Origin: JBFLYE01 sp040756715 [NCBI: bacterium]
GTDB lineage: Bacteria; UBA9089; UBA9088
Assembly (NCBI GenBank): GCA_040756715.1
Contig: JBFLYE010000098.1
Span: 1-6,367 of the forward strand
Direction of reading: 5' to 3'
Length of the DNA stretch: 6,367 bases
Part shown: positions 1-5,157 of the stretch, in pieces
Position numbering within the stretch: position 1 is the first letter of the stretch
Layout of the letters: the number at the start of each line of letters is the position of its first letter
Program-made: the position numbers and the translations under genes
The notes under the pieces: model-generated
The model's input: only the letters and a program-made list of their open reading frames with translations
Database searches by the model: none
What the model was told of the DNA's origin: nothing

Positions 1-647
1 TCCCAAATATTTCCAGAAAATACAAGGTTGTTGTAAAAAGGAGTTTCATATCCTAGCTCAAAATTTAACCTTTCCCTTTTCTCCTGTCTATTCTCATATG
101 GAAGAAAAACCTCCTCATTAAGAAAGGAAAATGGAACGGTAATTCTTGCTTCATTAAAGGCCATACCTAAAAGAAGATCTATTTTATCCTTATTTTGCGA
201 ATGAAAATCATTTTTGTTTTGCCAGGAAAACCCTCCCCTTCTTTCCCTTTCTACTTCAAGAGAACCTGCAAGTTTTTCCTTCTCCTTTGCAAAGAGGATA
301 GAGCTTGAAAGGAAATTATAATTTCCAATAGATATTTTTATCCGTGGAAGGCTTTCCTCTTTCAAGAATTGGGGAAATATCTCTTTTATTTTAAACCCCT
401 CCTCCTTTTTTATATCAAGCCTTATCTTCTCCTTTTCTTTTTCTATTGTTTTTGGCTTTGGAACCTTCATTAAAGGAAATGAGAGCTCTACCTCGGCTGG
501 TTCCTCCTTCCATTCAAAAGAGGATTTATCAGAACCTGTAATTATTAGCTCTGATGGAGAAATTGTGGTTGTTCCCTCCTCTGCATAAAGAGCAGCAAAG
601 CAGCCTACTACTAACACCAGAGCACCAGAATAGAATAAAATTTTCAT
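1..647 (-). CDS. Exported, probably outer-membrane-associated protein, N-terminal part (runs off left edge)
   Basis: An open frame of 215 codons starts with ATG at 647 and has no stop before the window edge, so the C-terminus is missing. The start [20 protein letters not shown] is a signal peptide: one Lys, then a hydrophobic core. Cleavage could be by signal peptidase I after ALYA (about residue 22) or by lipoprotein signal peptidase at the VVGC box (Cys16); the sequence does not decide. A Glu/Lys-rich stretch follows at about residues 66-85, then segments of alternating hydrophobic and polar residues with aromatic ends (e.g. LNFELGYETPFYNNLVFSG near the edge), the pattern of beta-barrel strands. 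Its ATG overlaps the TGA of the upstream leuB-type gene (ATGA), so it should be co-transcribed and translationally coupled. I do not recognise the family; an outer-membrane beta-barrel or a periplasmic protein is inference. Confidence 0.7.
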   Translation of the reverse strand, partial: MKILFYSGALVLVVGCFAALYAEEGTTTISPSELIITGSDKSSFEWKEEPAEVELSFPLMKVPKPKTIEKEKEKIRLDIKKEEGFKIKEIFPQFLKEESLPRIKISIGNYNFLSSSILFAKEKEKLAGSLEVERERRGGFSWQNKNDFHSQNKDKIDLLLGMAFNEARITVPFSFLNEEVFLPYENRQEKRERLNFELGYETPFYNNLVFSGNIW

Positions 648-1693
648 ATTGCCTCTGAGATAAGGTCTCCTATTTCTGATGTGGAAAGACCCATCTTACC
701 TGCAGACATATCCTTTATTTTTCCCGATGCCAAAACAAGAGCAACAGCATTTTCAATCCTTTTAGCTGCCTCAATTTCATTTAAATTTTCAAGAAGCATT
801 CCCATAGCCAGAATAGCCGCAATAGGGTTTGCAATGCTTCTCTTCGCATATTTTGGGGCAGAACCATGTATTGGCTCAAACATAGAAACACCATCTGGGT
901 TTATATTTCCACCCGCGGCAACACCCATTCCACCTTGAATTATAGCACCCAAATCCGTGATTATATCCCCAAATAGATTGCAGGTTACAACCGTATCAAA
1001 CCATTCTGGATTCTTGATCATCCACATACACATAGCATCTATATATGCATGGTCTCGCTCTACATCGGGGAATTCACCACCTATTTCTTTAAAGATTTTT
1101 TTCCATAATCCATGTCCAAAGACAAGGACATTTGATTTATCAACCAATGTAAGCTTTTTTCTCCTAATTCTGGAAAGATTATAGGCATATCTAATACACC
1201 TTTCAATCCCTTTTCTTGTGTAGACCATATTTTCAATGGCAACCTCATCCCTTAAAACACCACCCATTCCAGCATAAACACACTCTGTATTTTCACGGAC
1301 AACAACAAAGTCTATATCCTTTGGCTCCTTGTCCTTAAGAGGTGTATTTACCCCTTGATACAGCTTTACTGGCCTTAAATTTATGTATTGGTCAAGCCCA
1401 AATCTTATTTTAAGCAGAAGCCCCTTTTCTAATATTCCAGGAGGGACATCCGGATGTCCAATCGCACCAAGAAATATTGCAGAAAGCCCTTTTAATTCCT
1501 CAATAATTCCTTCGGGAAGAACCTCTTTTTTTGAAAGGTAATATTCGCCACCAAAGGGGTATTCAATAATCTCATACTTAATCTTGCAAGAAGATGCAAC
1601 CGCCCCCAAAACTTTCAATGCCTCTTTACAGACCTCAGGGCCTATGCCATCACCAGGAATTACCCCTATCCTGTAAGCCATCGCCTGTGGCAT
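644..1693 (-). CDS. leuB: 3-isopropylmalate dehydrogenase-type NAD(P)-dependent decarboxylating dehydrogenase
   Basis: Member of the isocitrate/isopropylmalate dehydrogenase family; probably oxidises and decarboxylates 3-isopropylmalate in leucine synthesis, in the cytoplasm as a dimer. Numbered from the chosen start (349 aa, usual length): GVIPGDGIG at 10-18, substrate arginines in LLLKIRF (about 94-100), NLRP (106-109) and RENTE (133-137), catalytic Lys in VDKSNV (about 186), metal-binding Asp in YIDAM and NLFGDIITD (about 240-247), and the cofactor loop HGSAPKYA (276-283). Lys281-Tyr282 sit where NAD-specific enzymes usually have Asp-Ile. Starts: TTG at 1702 has AAGG almost touching it; ATG at 1693 has AAGG about 10 nt upstream and is chosen; ATG at 1681 is also possible. 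It overlaps the rpmB end. ilvN next door supports leuB, but isocitrate or homoisocitrate dehydrogenase is not excluded. Confidence 0.85.
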   Translation of the reverse strand: MPQAMAYRIGVIPGDGIGPEVCKEALKVLGAVASSCKIKYEIIEYPFGGEYYLSKKEVLPEGIIEELKGLSAIFLGAIGHPDVPPGILEKGLLLKIRFGLDQYINLRPVKLYQGVNTPLKDKEPKDIDFVVVRENTECVYAGMGGVLRDEVAIENMVYTRKGIERCIRYAYNLSRIRRKKLTLVDKSNVLVFGHGLWKKIFKEIGGEFPDVERDHAYIDAMCMWMIKNPEWFDTVVTCNLFGDIITDLGAIIQGGMGVAAGGNINPDGVSMFEPIHGSAPKYAKRSIANPIAAILAMGMLLENLNEIEAAKRIENAVALVLASGKIKDMSAGKMGLSTSEIGDLISEAI

Positions 1694-1848
1694 TTTGTGC
1701 AAACCTTAAGCTTAAGGCTTGTTCCCTGTATTACCCTTCTTGTAGGATGAAGATTTGGCATCTGCCTTTTCTTTGTCTTTCTATTTGAATGGGAAACAGA
1801 ATTTCCCACCAAAGGCTTTTTTCCGCAAAGATCACATACTCTACTCAT
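1666..1848 (-). CDS. rpmB: Large ribosomal subunit protein bL28 (zinc-ribbon type)
   Basis: The 60-aa product [20 protein letters not shown]... is bL28, a structural protein of the 50S subunit. The family N-terminus (S-x-x-C-x-x-C-G-K-x-P), the G-N-x-V-S-H-S-x-R-K-T-K-R core and the KVCTKC C-terminal pair are clear. Cys5/Cys8 and Cys50/Cys53 form a complete four-Cys zinc site, so this is the zinc-binding form and not a Cys-free paralog. The last 28 nt overlap the following leuB-type gene in another frame; the product ends a few residues after the second Cys pair, shorter than many L28s. It is the first gene of the minus-strand operon. No Shine-Dalgarno sequence precedes its ATG, and the -10 box lies only 10 nt upstream, so a nearly leaderless mRNA is expected. 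Confidence 0.93.
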   Translation of the reverse strand: MSRVCDLCGKKPLVGNSVSHSNRKTKKRQMPNLHPTRRVIQGTSLKLKVCTKCHRRWLTG

Positions 1849-1858
1849 TTTTTGAGAA

Positions 1859-1888
1859 AGTATAGCTTAAAAAAGGTCTTTTTGTAAA
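1859..1888 (-). promoter_or_regulatory. Promoter of the rpmB-leuB operon
   Basis: On the minus strand, TTTACA (1883-1888) is followed after 18 nt by TATACT (1859-1864); each box matches five of six consensus bases. The rpmB ATG begins 10 nt after the -10 box, which leaves a leader of only about 3-5 nt. It lies back to back with the ilvN promoter. Confidence 0.6.
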
Positions 1889-1915
1889 GAATTTTTTGTA
1901 TGTTTTAAATGGTTG

Positions 1916-1945
1916 TTGCAAATTCATTGCCTTTTAACTTATACT
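1916..1945 (+). promoter_or_regulatory. Promoter of ilvN and the downstream tRNA genes
   Basis: TTGCAA (1916-1921), an 18-nt spacer, then TATACT (1940-1945) on the plus strand. Transcription would start near 1952, giving a leader of about 30 nt to the ilvN ATG at 1982. No Shine-Dalgarno sequence is visible in it. A short inverted repeat, ATTAG/CTAAT (1947-1951 and 1960-1964), lies at the expected start point and could be an operator; that is a weak inference. No leader peptide or attenuator is visible. Confidence 0.5.
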
Positions 1946-1981
1946 AATTAGGTTAATAGCTAATCACTAAAATAAATTACA

Positions 1982-2452
1982 ATGAGACACATAATTTCTG
2001 TTTTGGTTGAAAATAAGTTTGGGGTATTGGCAAGGATTGCAGGGCTATTCTCTGGAAGGGGTTATAATATTGATTCCTTGTGTGTAGCGCCGACAGATGA
2101 CCCAACCCTCTCAAGGATGACGATTGTAACCCATGGAGAGGATAAGATAATTGAGCAAATTGAGAAGCAATTAAATAAGCTTATTAATACCTTAAAGGTT
2201 TCCGACCTTACCCATAAAGAGCATGTTGAGCGGGAGCTTGTCCTTATTAAGGTAAAGGGAGAAAAGAGAACCGAGATTATGGAGATAATTGATATTTTCA
2301 GGGCAAAGATTGTTGATGTGGGAACAAAGAGTTTAACCATTGAGACCACAGGCGATGAGGGAAAGATTAGTGCCTTTATTGAGCTGCTTAATCCTTATGG
2401 GATAATTGAGGTTGTAAGGACAGGAAAGATTGCCGTGGTAAGGGGCGAATAG
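1982..2452 (+). CDS. ilvN: Acetolactate synthase, small (regulatory) subunit
   Basis: The 156-aa protein activates the catalytic acetolactate synthase subunit (IlvB/IlvI) and gives valine feedback inhibition at the first common step of valine, leucine and isoleucine synthesis. The N-terminal ACT domain (about 2-76) has the family motifs [28 protein letters not shown] and LSRMTIV. Asn11 and Gly14, tied to valine binding in E. coli IlvH, are kept, so feedback control is probably intact. The C-terminal domain (about 82-155) has RELVLIKV and the closing TGKIAVVRG. Length is normal. The catalytic subunit, usually just upstream, is not in this window. The last codons GGC GAA TAG are also the start of the tRNA-Val gene. 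leuB on the other side of the promoter region fits a branched-chain amino acid locus. ilvH is an equivalent symbol. Confidence 0.95.
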   Translation: MRHIISVLVENKFGVLARIAGLFSGRGYNIDSLCVAPTDDPTLSRMTIVTHGEDKIIEQIEKQLNKLINTLKVSDLTHKEHVERELVLIKVKGEKRTEIMEIIDIFRAKIVDVGTKSLTIETTGDEGKISAFIELLNPYGIIEVVRTGKIAVVRGE

Positions 2453-2514
2453 CTCAGCGGGAGAGCGCCTGCCTTACACGCAGGAAGTCGTAGGTTCAAA
2501 TCCTGCTTCGCCCA
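2443..2514 (+). tRNA. tRNA-Val (anticodon UAC)
   Basis: A complete 72-nt cloverleaf. The acceptor stem GGGCGAA/TTCGCCC pairs in all seven positions, the D stem is GCTC/GAGC, the anticodon stem CCTGC/GCAGG carries loop CTTACAC with anticodon TAC (Val, reads GUA), and the T stem GTAGG/CCTGC has loop TTCAAAT. Discriminator is A (2514); CCA is not encoded. The first ten nucleotides lie inside ilvN, and U8-A9-G10 is the ilvN stop codon, so the tRNA must be cut out of the ilvN message unless it has a promoter within ilvN. It is followed by a non-coding element ending in a copy of its 3' end. Confidence 0.97.
2497..2514 (+). repeat. 18-bp direct repeat, copy 1 (3' end of tRNA-Val)
   Basis: CAAATCCTGCTTCGCCCA runs from tRNA position C56 to the discriminator base and recurs exactly at 2675-2692, 178 bp downstream. 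It marks the left border of element 1. Confidence 0.95.
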
Positions 2515-2692
2515 ATGGAAGAGAAAAGCCAGAAAGAAAGATTTAGCGTAAAGAGATGCTTAATATGGGAAACAAGAGGCAGGATTTGAAGGGAGCACCG
2601 CGATGCGACCTTATGGGAGCATCAATAGCGGTGCGGGTGGCCGACCCTCAACGAACGAAGTGAGTGGAGGGCGCCAAATCCTGCTTCGCCCA
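2515..2692 (+). mobile_element. Element 1: short structured insert behind tRNA-Val, bounded by copies of the tRNA 3' end
   Basis: A 178-bp stretch without a convincing gene (only a 24-codon frame from ATG 2515). Left to right: an A/G-rich linker (2515-2575); an inverted copy of the tRNA-Val T-arm, GCAGGATTTGAA (2579-2590); a hairpin GCACCGC/GCGGTGC (2595-2601 with 2628-2634) holding an inner GATGC/GCATC stem; a second hairpin (2645-2652 with 2664-2671, one mismatch) with loop GAACGAAGTGA; and the exact 18-nt copy of the tRNA 3' end (2675-2692). The inverted and direct copies form a closing stem 2576-2588/2675-2687 of 13 bp with one G-U. It could be a small non-autonomous integrative element or a structured RNA; 'mobile element' is inference from the duplicated tRNA end. 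Element 2 has the same plan. Confidence 0.5.
2675..2692 (+). repeat. 18-bp direct repeat, copy 2 of the tRNA-Val 3' end
   Basis: Identical to 2497-2514. Upstream bases differ (GCGC here, GGTT in the tRNA), so the duplication begins exactly at the T-loop C56; downstream bases also differ (TAGAT against ATGGA). It looks like an attachment-site half. Confidence 0.93.
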
Positions 2693-2731
2693 TAGATAAC
2701 TTAAAGCTCATCACTTCAAATTTTATTATAT

Positions 2732-2806
2732 GGGGTGGTGGTGTAGCCAGGTTAACACATCAGGCTGTCAATCTGAAGATCGCGGGTTCAAATCCCGTTC
2801 ACCCCG
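2732..2806 (+). tRNA. tRNA-Asp (anticodon GUC)
   Basis: A complete 75-nt cloverleaf. The acceptor stem GGGGTGG/TCACCCC pairs with one G-U, the D stem is GTGT/ACAC, the anticodon stem TCAGG/TCTGA has loop CTGTCAA with anticodon GTC (Asp), the variable loop is AGATC, and the T stem GCGGG/CCCGT has loop TTCAAAT. Discriminator is G (2806), as expected for tRNA-Asp; CCA is not encoded. No promoter at a workable distance is visible, so it is probably read through from ilvN and tRNA-Val across element 1. Confidence 0.97.
2789..2806 (+). repeat. 18-bp direct repeat, copy 1 (3' end of tRNA-Asp)
   Basis: CAAATCCCGTTCACCCCG runs from tRNA position C56 to the discriminator and recurs exactly at 2995-3012, 206 bp downstream. 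The boundaries are the same tRNA positions as in the tRNA-Val repeat. Confidence 0.95.
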
Positions 2807-2933
2807 GTGTAGAAAAAATTGAAGAGGGAAAAAGAATATGATTGTAAGAAGAATTATGGAGTGGAGAAAGGGATTTGAAGCCAGCCGAACGCCGAGCAAG
2901 TGCGAGGATGAAGTGAGGCTGGCCGCGAACAAG

Positions 2934-2986
2934 AGATTTTGTTAGGCTATGAGGGAGCAAAGCGACCGAAGAGCCTTAGAAAATCT
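2934..2986 (+). other. Strong hairpin inside element 2
   Basis: Arms AGATTTTGTTAGGCT and AGCCTTAGAAAATCT pair in 13 of 15 positions around a 23-nt purine-rich loop containing GGGAGCAAAGCGACC. No T-run follows it, so it is not an ordinary terminator. Confidence 0.7.
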
Positions 2987-2994
2987 GAAGTTCA

Positions 2995-3012
2995 CAAATC
3001 CCGTTCACCCCG
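2995..3012 (+). repeat. 18-bp direct repeat, copy 2 of the tRNA-Asp 3' end
   Basis: Identical to 2789-2806. It marks the right border of element 2; the possible methyltransferase remnant begins immediately after it. Confidence 0.93.
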
Positions 3013-3030
3013 TTAACTCTGAAAACTAGG

Positions 3031-3159
3031 ATGGAAGATAGACAAAGAAGTACATACTGCGATTTGGCGATAAAACGATTAAAACAAGAAGCAAAAATTA
3101 ACCAAACGGCTTTGTTTTATGAAGAAAAAAAGAAAAACAATCAAGGATTGGTTAATTGA
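3031..3159 (+). pseudogene. Possible C-terminal remnant of a DNA methyltransferase
   Basis: A 42-codon frame from ATG 3031 ends at TGA 3157-3159; the same frame stays open upstream to a TGA at 2986-2988. The middle, STYCDLAIKRLKQE, followed by a tail with NQTALFYEE, resembles the last helix and tail of N4-cytosine/N6-adenine DNA methyltransferases (often YCE-A-RL near the C-terminus, then a short tail ending LF). All catalytic motifs are absent, so at best it is a fragment cut off near the right border of element 2. It overlaps the start of the next gene by 41 nt in another frame, as adjacent methyltransferase and endonuclease genes often do. The match is short; a chance frame is the alternative. 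Confidence 0.35.
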
Positions 3160-3391
3160 ATATTTTAAAGCCCACCCAAAAGAGGATATGCCACATGGCC
3201 CTGTGGTTGATTGGGTAGAAGCACGATATAAACAGCTTTACAACAAAAAACCAAGGGATACTTGGAGGTCAATTAGAAATCTGCACGAAAGCGGATTTTT
3301 AATAAAGGTTAAAAAGGGAATTTATCGTTATGACCCCGAAGCAGCCAAACAACGAGAATATATTAACAACCATATTCTCTGGAAAAGATAA
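3119..3391 (+). CDS. Winged-helix protein resembling the N-terminus of an HNH-type endonuclease, probably truncated
   Basis: A 90-aa basic protein. Residues about 7-72 (TIKDWLIEYFKAHPKEDMPH, then VVDWVEARY, PRDTWRSIRNLHESGFLIKV and KKGIYRYDPE) look like a winged-helix DNA-binding domain: a helix, a PHGPVVDWV segment, a recognition helix RSIRNLHESG and a beta wing ending GIYRYDP. From memory this domain precedes an HNH nuclease domain in some restriction-type endonucleases. Here the frame ends about 18 residues after the domain, so no nuclease motif is present. It stops 3 nt before murB, which suggests the rest was deleted when murB was joined or the fragment arrived. No Shine-Dalgarno sequence precedes the ATG. 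It may be a remnant or a free-standing DNA-binding protein. Confidence 0.6.
   Translation: MKKKRKTIKDWLIEYFKAHPKEDMPHGPVVDWVEARYKQLYNKKPRDTWRSIRNLHESGFLIKVKKGIYRYDPEAAKQREYINNHILWKR
3354..3379 (+). other. Perfect 8-bp inverted repeat just upstream of murB
   Basis: GAGAATAT (3354-3361) and ATATTCTC (3372-3379) flank a 10-nt spacer and end 15 nt before the murB ATG, inside the last codons of the 90-aa gene. It may be an operator or a 5'-leader hairpin for murB. No T-run follows it, so it is not a terminator. Confidence 0.45.
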
Positions 3392-3394
3392 ACA

Positions 3395-4246
3395 ATGGAT
3401 AGTCTAATTAAAGAAAACATCCCTATGAGAGAATACACCTCCCTAAAGGTGGGAGGAAGGGCAAGGTGGTTTGCAACCCCATCAAATAAAGAAGAATTAA
3501 AAAAGGTTTTGCAATTTGCAAAGGAGAAAGATATTCCCATTTTTCTTCTGGGCGGTGGAACAAATACATTGATAAAGGATGAGGGTGTTAGGGGGATGGT
3601 AATAAAATTGGATGGTGATTTTAAAAATATAGAGAGACAAGGCATAGAAGTTAAAGCTGGCAGTGGAGCTTCCCTTCCCTCCCTTATAAGCTATTGCCAG
3701 GGTTTTTCCCTTTCTGGATTAGAAAACCTTGCTGGAATTCCTGGTGCAGTGGGTGGTGCTATCTTTGGAAATGCCGGTGCCTTTGGAACACAAATTGGAG
3801 ATTATGTCAAGTCCGTTGTTGTTATGGACAGGGATGGAAATGAAAGGAGGGTAAGGGATATAAACTTTTTCTATCGGGGAAGCAGCTTAAAAGACACAAT
3901 AATCCTTGAAGCCTTGTTTTCTCTAAAAGAAGATGCGCGGTGGAGGATTGATGAAAAAATAGCAAGCGTTTTAAGTAAAAGAAGGGAAACCCAGCCTATT
4001 TCAAAGCAAACAGCAGGCTGTATATTCAAGAATCCGGAGGGAAAATTTGCCGGAGAGCTTATTGAAAAGGCAGGATTGAAGGGAAGGTCTATAAAAGATG
4101 CAATTGTTTCCCTAAAGCATGCAAACTTTATTGAAAATAGAGGCCAGGCAAAGGCAGAAGATATTCTCCAATTGATAAGATTTATAAAAAGAAGGGTTTG
4201 GGAGCTTTATGGAGTTATGCTCTATGAGGAGATTGTTATAATATGA
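3395..4246 (+). CDS. murB: UDP-N-acetylmuramate dehydrogenase (UDP-N-acetylenolpyruvoylglucosamine reductase)
   Basis: MurB reduces UDP-GlcNAc-enolpyruvate to UDP-MurNAc with NADPH and FAD, the second committed step of peptidoglycan synthesis, in the cytoplasm. The 283-aa protein has YTSLKVGG (14-21), the FAD loop LLGGGTNTLI (51-60), GLENLAGIPGAVGGAIFGNA (108-127), FFYRGS with Arg161, AGCIFKNP (207-214), KHANF (241-245) and a C-terminal GVMLYEEI with Glu279. The proton-donor position, Ser229 in E. coli, is Cys209, a known variant in shorter MurBs. The length and motif set fit the short type II enzymes. The start is 3 nt after the winged-helix gene with no clear Shine-Dalgarno sequence. Its stop overlaps the ABC ATPase start (ATGA). 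murC and ddl, common neighbours elsewhere, are absent here. Confidence 0.96.
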   Translation: MDSLIKENIPMREYTSLKVGGRARWFATPSNKEELKKVLQFAKEKDIPIFLLGGGTNTLIKDEGVRGMVIKLDGDFKNIERQGIEVKAGSGASLPSLISYCQGFSLSGLENLAGIPGAVGGAIFGNAGAFGTQIGDYVKSVVVMDRDGNERRVRDINFFYRGSSLKDTIILEALFSLKEDARWRIDEKIASVLSKRRETQPISKQTAGCIFKNPEGKFAGELIEKAGLKGRSIKDAIVSLKHANFIENRGQAKAEDILQLIRFIKRRVWELYGVMLYEEIVII

Positions 4247-5157
4247 ATCCTTTGCTTTCCATAAAAAATCTTAATGTTTCTTACGGAAAAACCCATGTGG
4301 TAAGAAATGCAGGCCTTAATATCCTTGAGAAGGAAACCGTTGGTCTTATCGGAGAGAGTGGCTCGGGAAAGACAACCATTGCCCTATCTATAATGGGGCT
4401 TCTTCCAAAGGATGCGAATGCATCGGGAGAAATTAGCTACAAAGAAAAAAACCTCTTCCTTTTGAAAGAGAAGGAAATTAACAAAATAAGGGGATGCGAG
4501 ATAGGTATTATCTTTCAAGACCCTGTCTCCTCCCTTGACCCATTATTTCCCATTAAAGAGCAGATAAAAGAGACAATAATTAGCCATTTAGACATCTCAA
4601 AAAAGGAGGTAGAAGAAAGAATAGAAGGGCTTCTTAAGAAGGTTGGAATACAAAAGATAAGGCTAAATGAATATCCCCATTCATTTTCAGGTGGGATGTG
4701 TCAGAGGATAATGATTGCCCAGGCAATCTCGGGAAATCCAAAGCTTCTCATTGCCGATGAGCCAACATCTTCACTTGATACAACAATTCAGGCACAAATA
4801 ATGAACCTCTTGCACAATCTTAAAGAAGAACTTGAAATTGCCATCCTTCTCATTACCCATGACCTTTCCATAATTGCCCAAATGGCAGATTATGTCTATG
4901 TTATATATTCTGGAGAAATCATTGAATCAGCTTCCTGCCTTGAAATATTTGACAATCCTTTCCATCCATATACAAAAGCCCTTATTGATAGCATCCCGAA
5001 AAAGGGAAAACCTTTTTCTTCTATAAGTGATATGGAAATTTTGGAGAATAAACCCTGTAGGTTCTATTCAAGGTGCAAAGAGAAAACCAGCCTTTGTGAA
5101 AAGGAAGCCCCAGAAATAAAGAAAATGGGAAATCATTATGTAAGGTGCCATAAATAA
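4243..5157 (+). CDS. Oligopeptide/dipeptide ABC transporter ATP-binding protein (OppD/DppD type)
   Basis: This is an ATPase subunit of a peptide-type ABC importer on the inner face of the cytoplasmic membrane. In order: Walker A GESGSGKTT (37-45), Q-loop FQDP (91-94), signature FSGGMCQRI (148-156, with Cys where the family usually has Arg), Walker B LLIADEP (168-174), D-loop SSLD and H-loop Thr205-His206-Asp207. The C-terminal Opp/Dpp extension (about 232-304) contains NPFHPYTKALIDSIP and four Cys (272, 278, 285, 302), the pattern that binds an iron-sulfur cluster in DppD-type proteins. At 304 aa it is slightly short. A GAGGAGA ribosome site lies 10 nt before the ATG, inside murB; the ATGA overlap implies coupling. 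No permease, binding protein or OppF partner follows, so these lie elsewhere or the role is unclear. Substrates could also be nickel or sugars. Confidence 0.92.
   Translation: MNPLLSIKNLNVSYGKTHVVRNAGLNILEKETVGLIGESGSGKTTIALSIMGLLPKDANASGEISYKEKNLFLLKEKEINKIRGCEIGIIFQDPVSSLDPLFPIKEQIKETIISHLDISKKEVEERIEGLLKKVGIQKIRLNEYPHSFSGGMCQRIMIAQAISGNPKLLIADEPTSSLDTTIQAQIMNLLHNLKEELEIAILLITHDLSIIAQMADYVYVIYSGEIIESASCLEIFDNPFHPYTKALIDSIPKKGKPFSSISDMEILENKPCRFYSRCKEKTSLCEKEAPEIKKMGNHYVRCHK

Larger units (their letters stand above)
2807..3012 (+). mobile_element. Element 2: short structured insert behind tRNA-Asp, bounded by copies of the tRNA 3' end
   Basis: A 206-bp stretch with the plan of element 1: an A/G-rich linker (2807-2860); an inverted copy of the tRNA-Asp T-arm, GGGATTTGAA (2870-2879; 2861-2877 matches the reverse complement of the tRNA 3' end at 14 of 17 positions); hairpin GCCAGCC/GGCTGGC (2880-2886 with 2917-2923), whose loop starts GAACG and ends AAGTGA; a long hairpin 2934-2948/2972-2986 pairing at 13 of 15 positions with a 23-nt loop; and the 18-nt copy of the tRNA-Asp 3' end (2995-3012). 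A short frame from ATG 2838 crosses the hairpins and is probably not a gene. GGATTTGAAG is shared with element 1 at the same relative place. Confidence 0.5.

Noticed and set aside
681-1788. Plus-strand frames opposite leuB and rpmB
   Set aside because: Antisense shadows of clearly recognised minus-strand genes, without motifs of their own.
2062-2349. Minus-strand frame within ilvN
   Set aside because: Shadow of a complete, well-conserved gene.
2515-2589. 24-codon frame starting right behind tRNA-Val
   Set aside because: Short, no ribosome site, composition of an A/G-rich linker; no family resemblance.
2724-2729. TATTAT as a -10 box for tRNA-Asp
   Set aside because: It ends 2 nt before the mature tRNA, so transcription would start inside the tRNA; the -35 position (TTAAAG) is also poor.
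2838-2945. 35-codon frame from ATG 2838 through element 2
   Set aside because: It runs across two stem arms and the inverted T-arm copy, has no ribosome site, and has no counterpart in element 1.
2941-2978. GTTAGGCT...AGCCTTA as an integron attC site
   Set aside because: attC sites run RYYYAAC...GTTRRRY; here the GTT side comes first and the other arm lacks AAC. The sequence is better explained as one arm of the long hairpin.
2443-3012. CRISPR array
   Set aside because: Only two copies of each repeat, with different sequences for each pair and spacing of 178-206 bp; repeats are tRNA ends.
3328-3645. Minus-strand frame across the winged-helix gene and murB start
   Set aside because: Antisense to the conserved N-terminus of murB; no recognisable domain.
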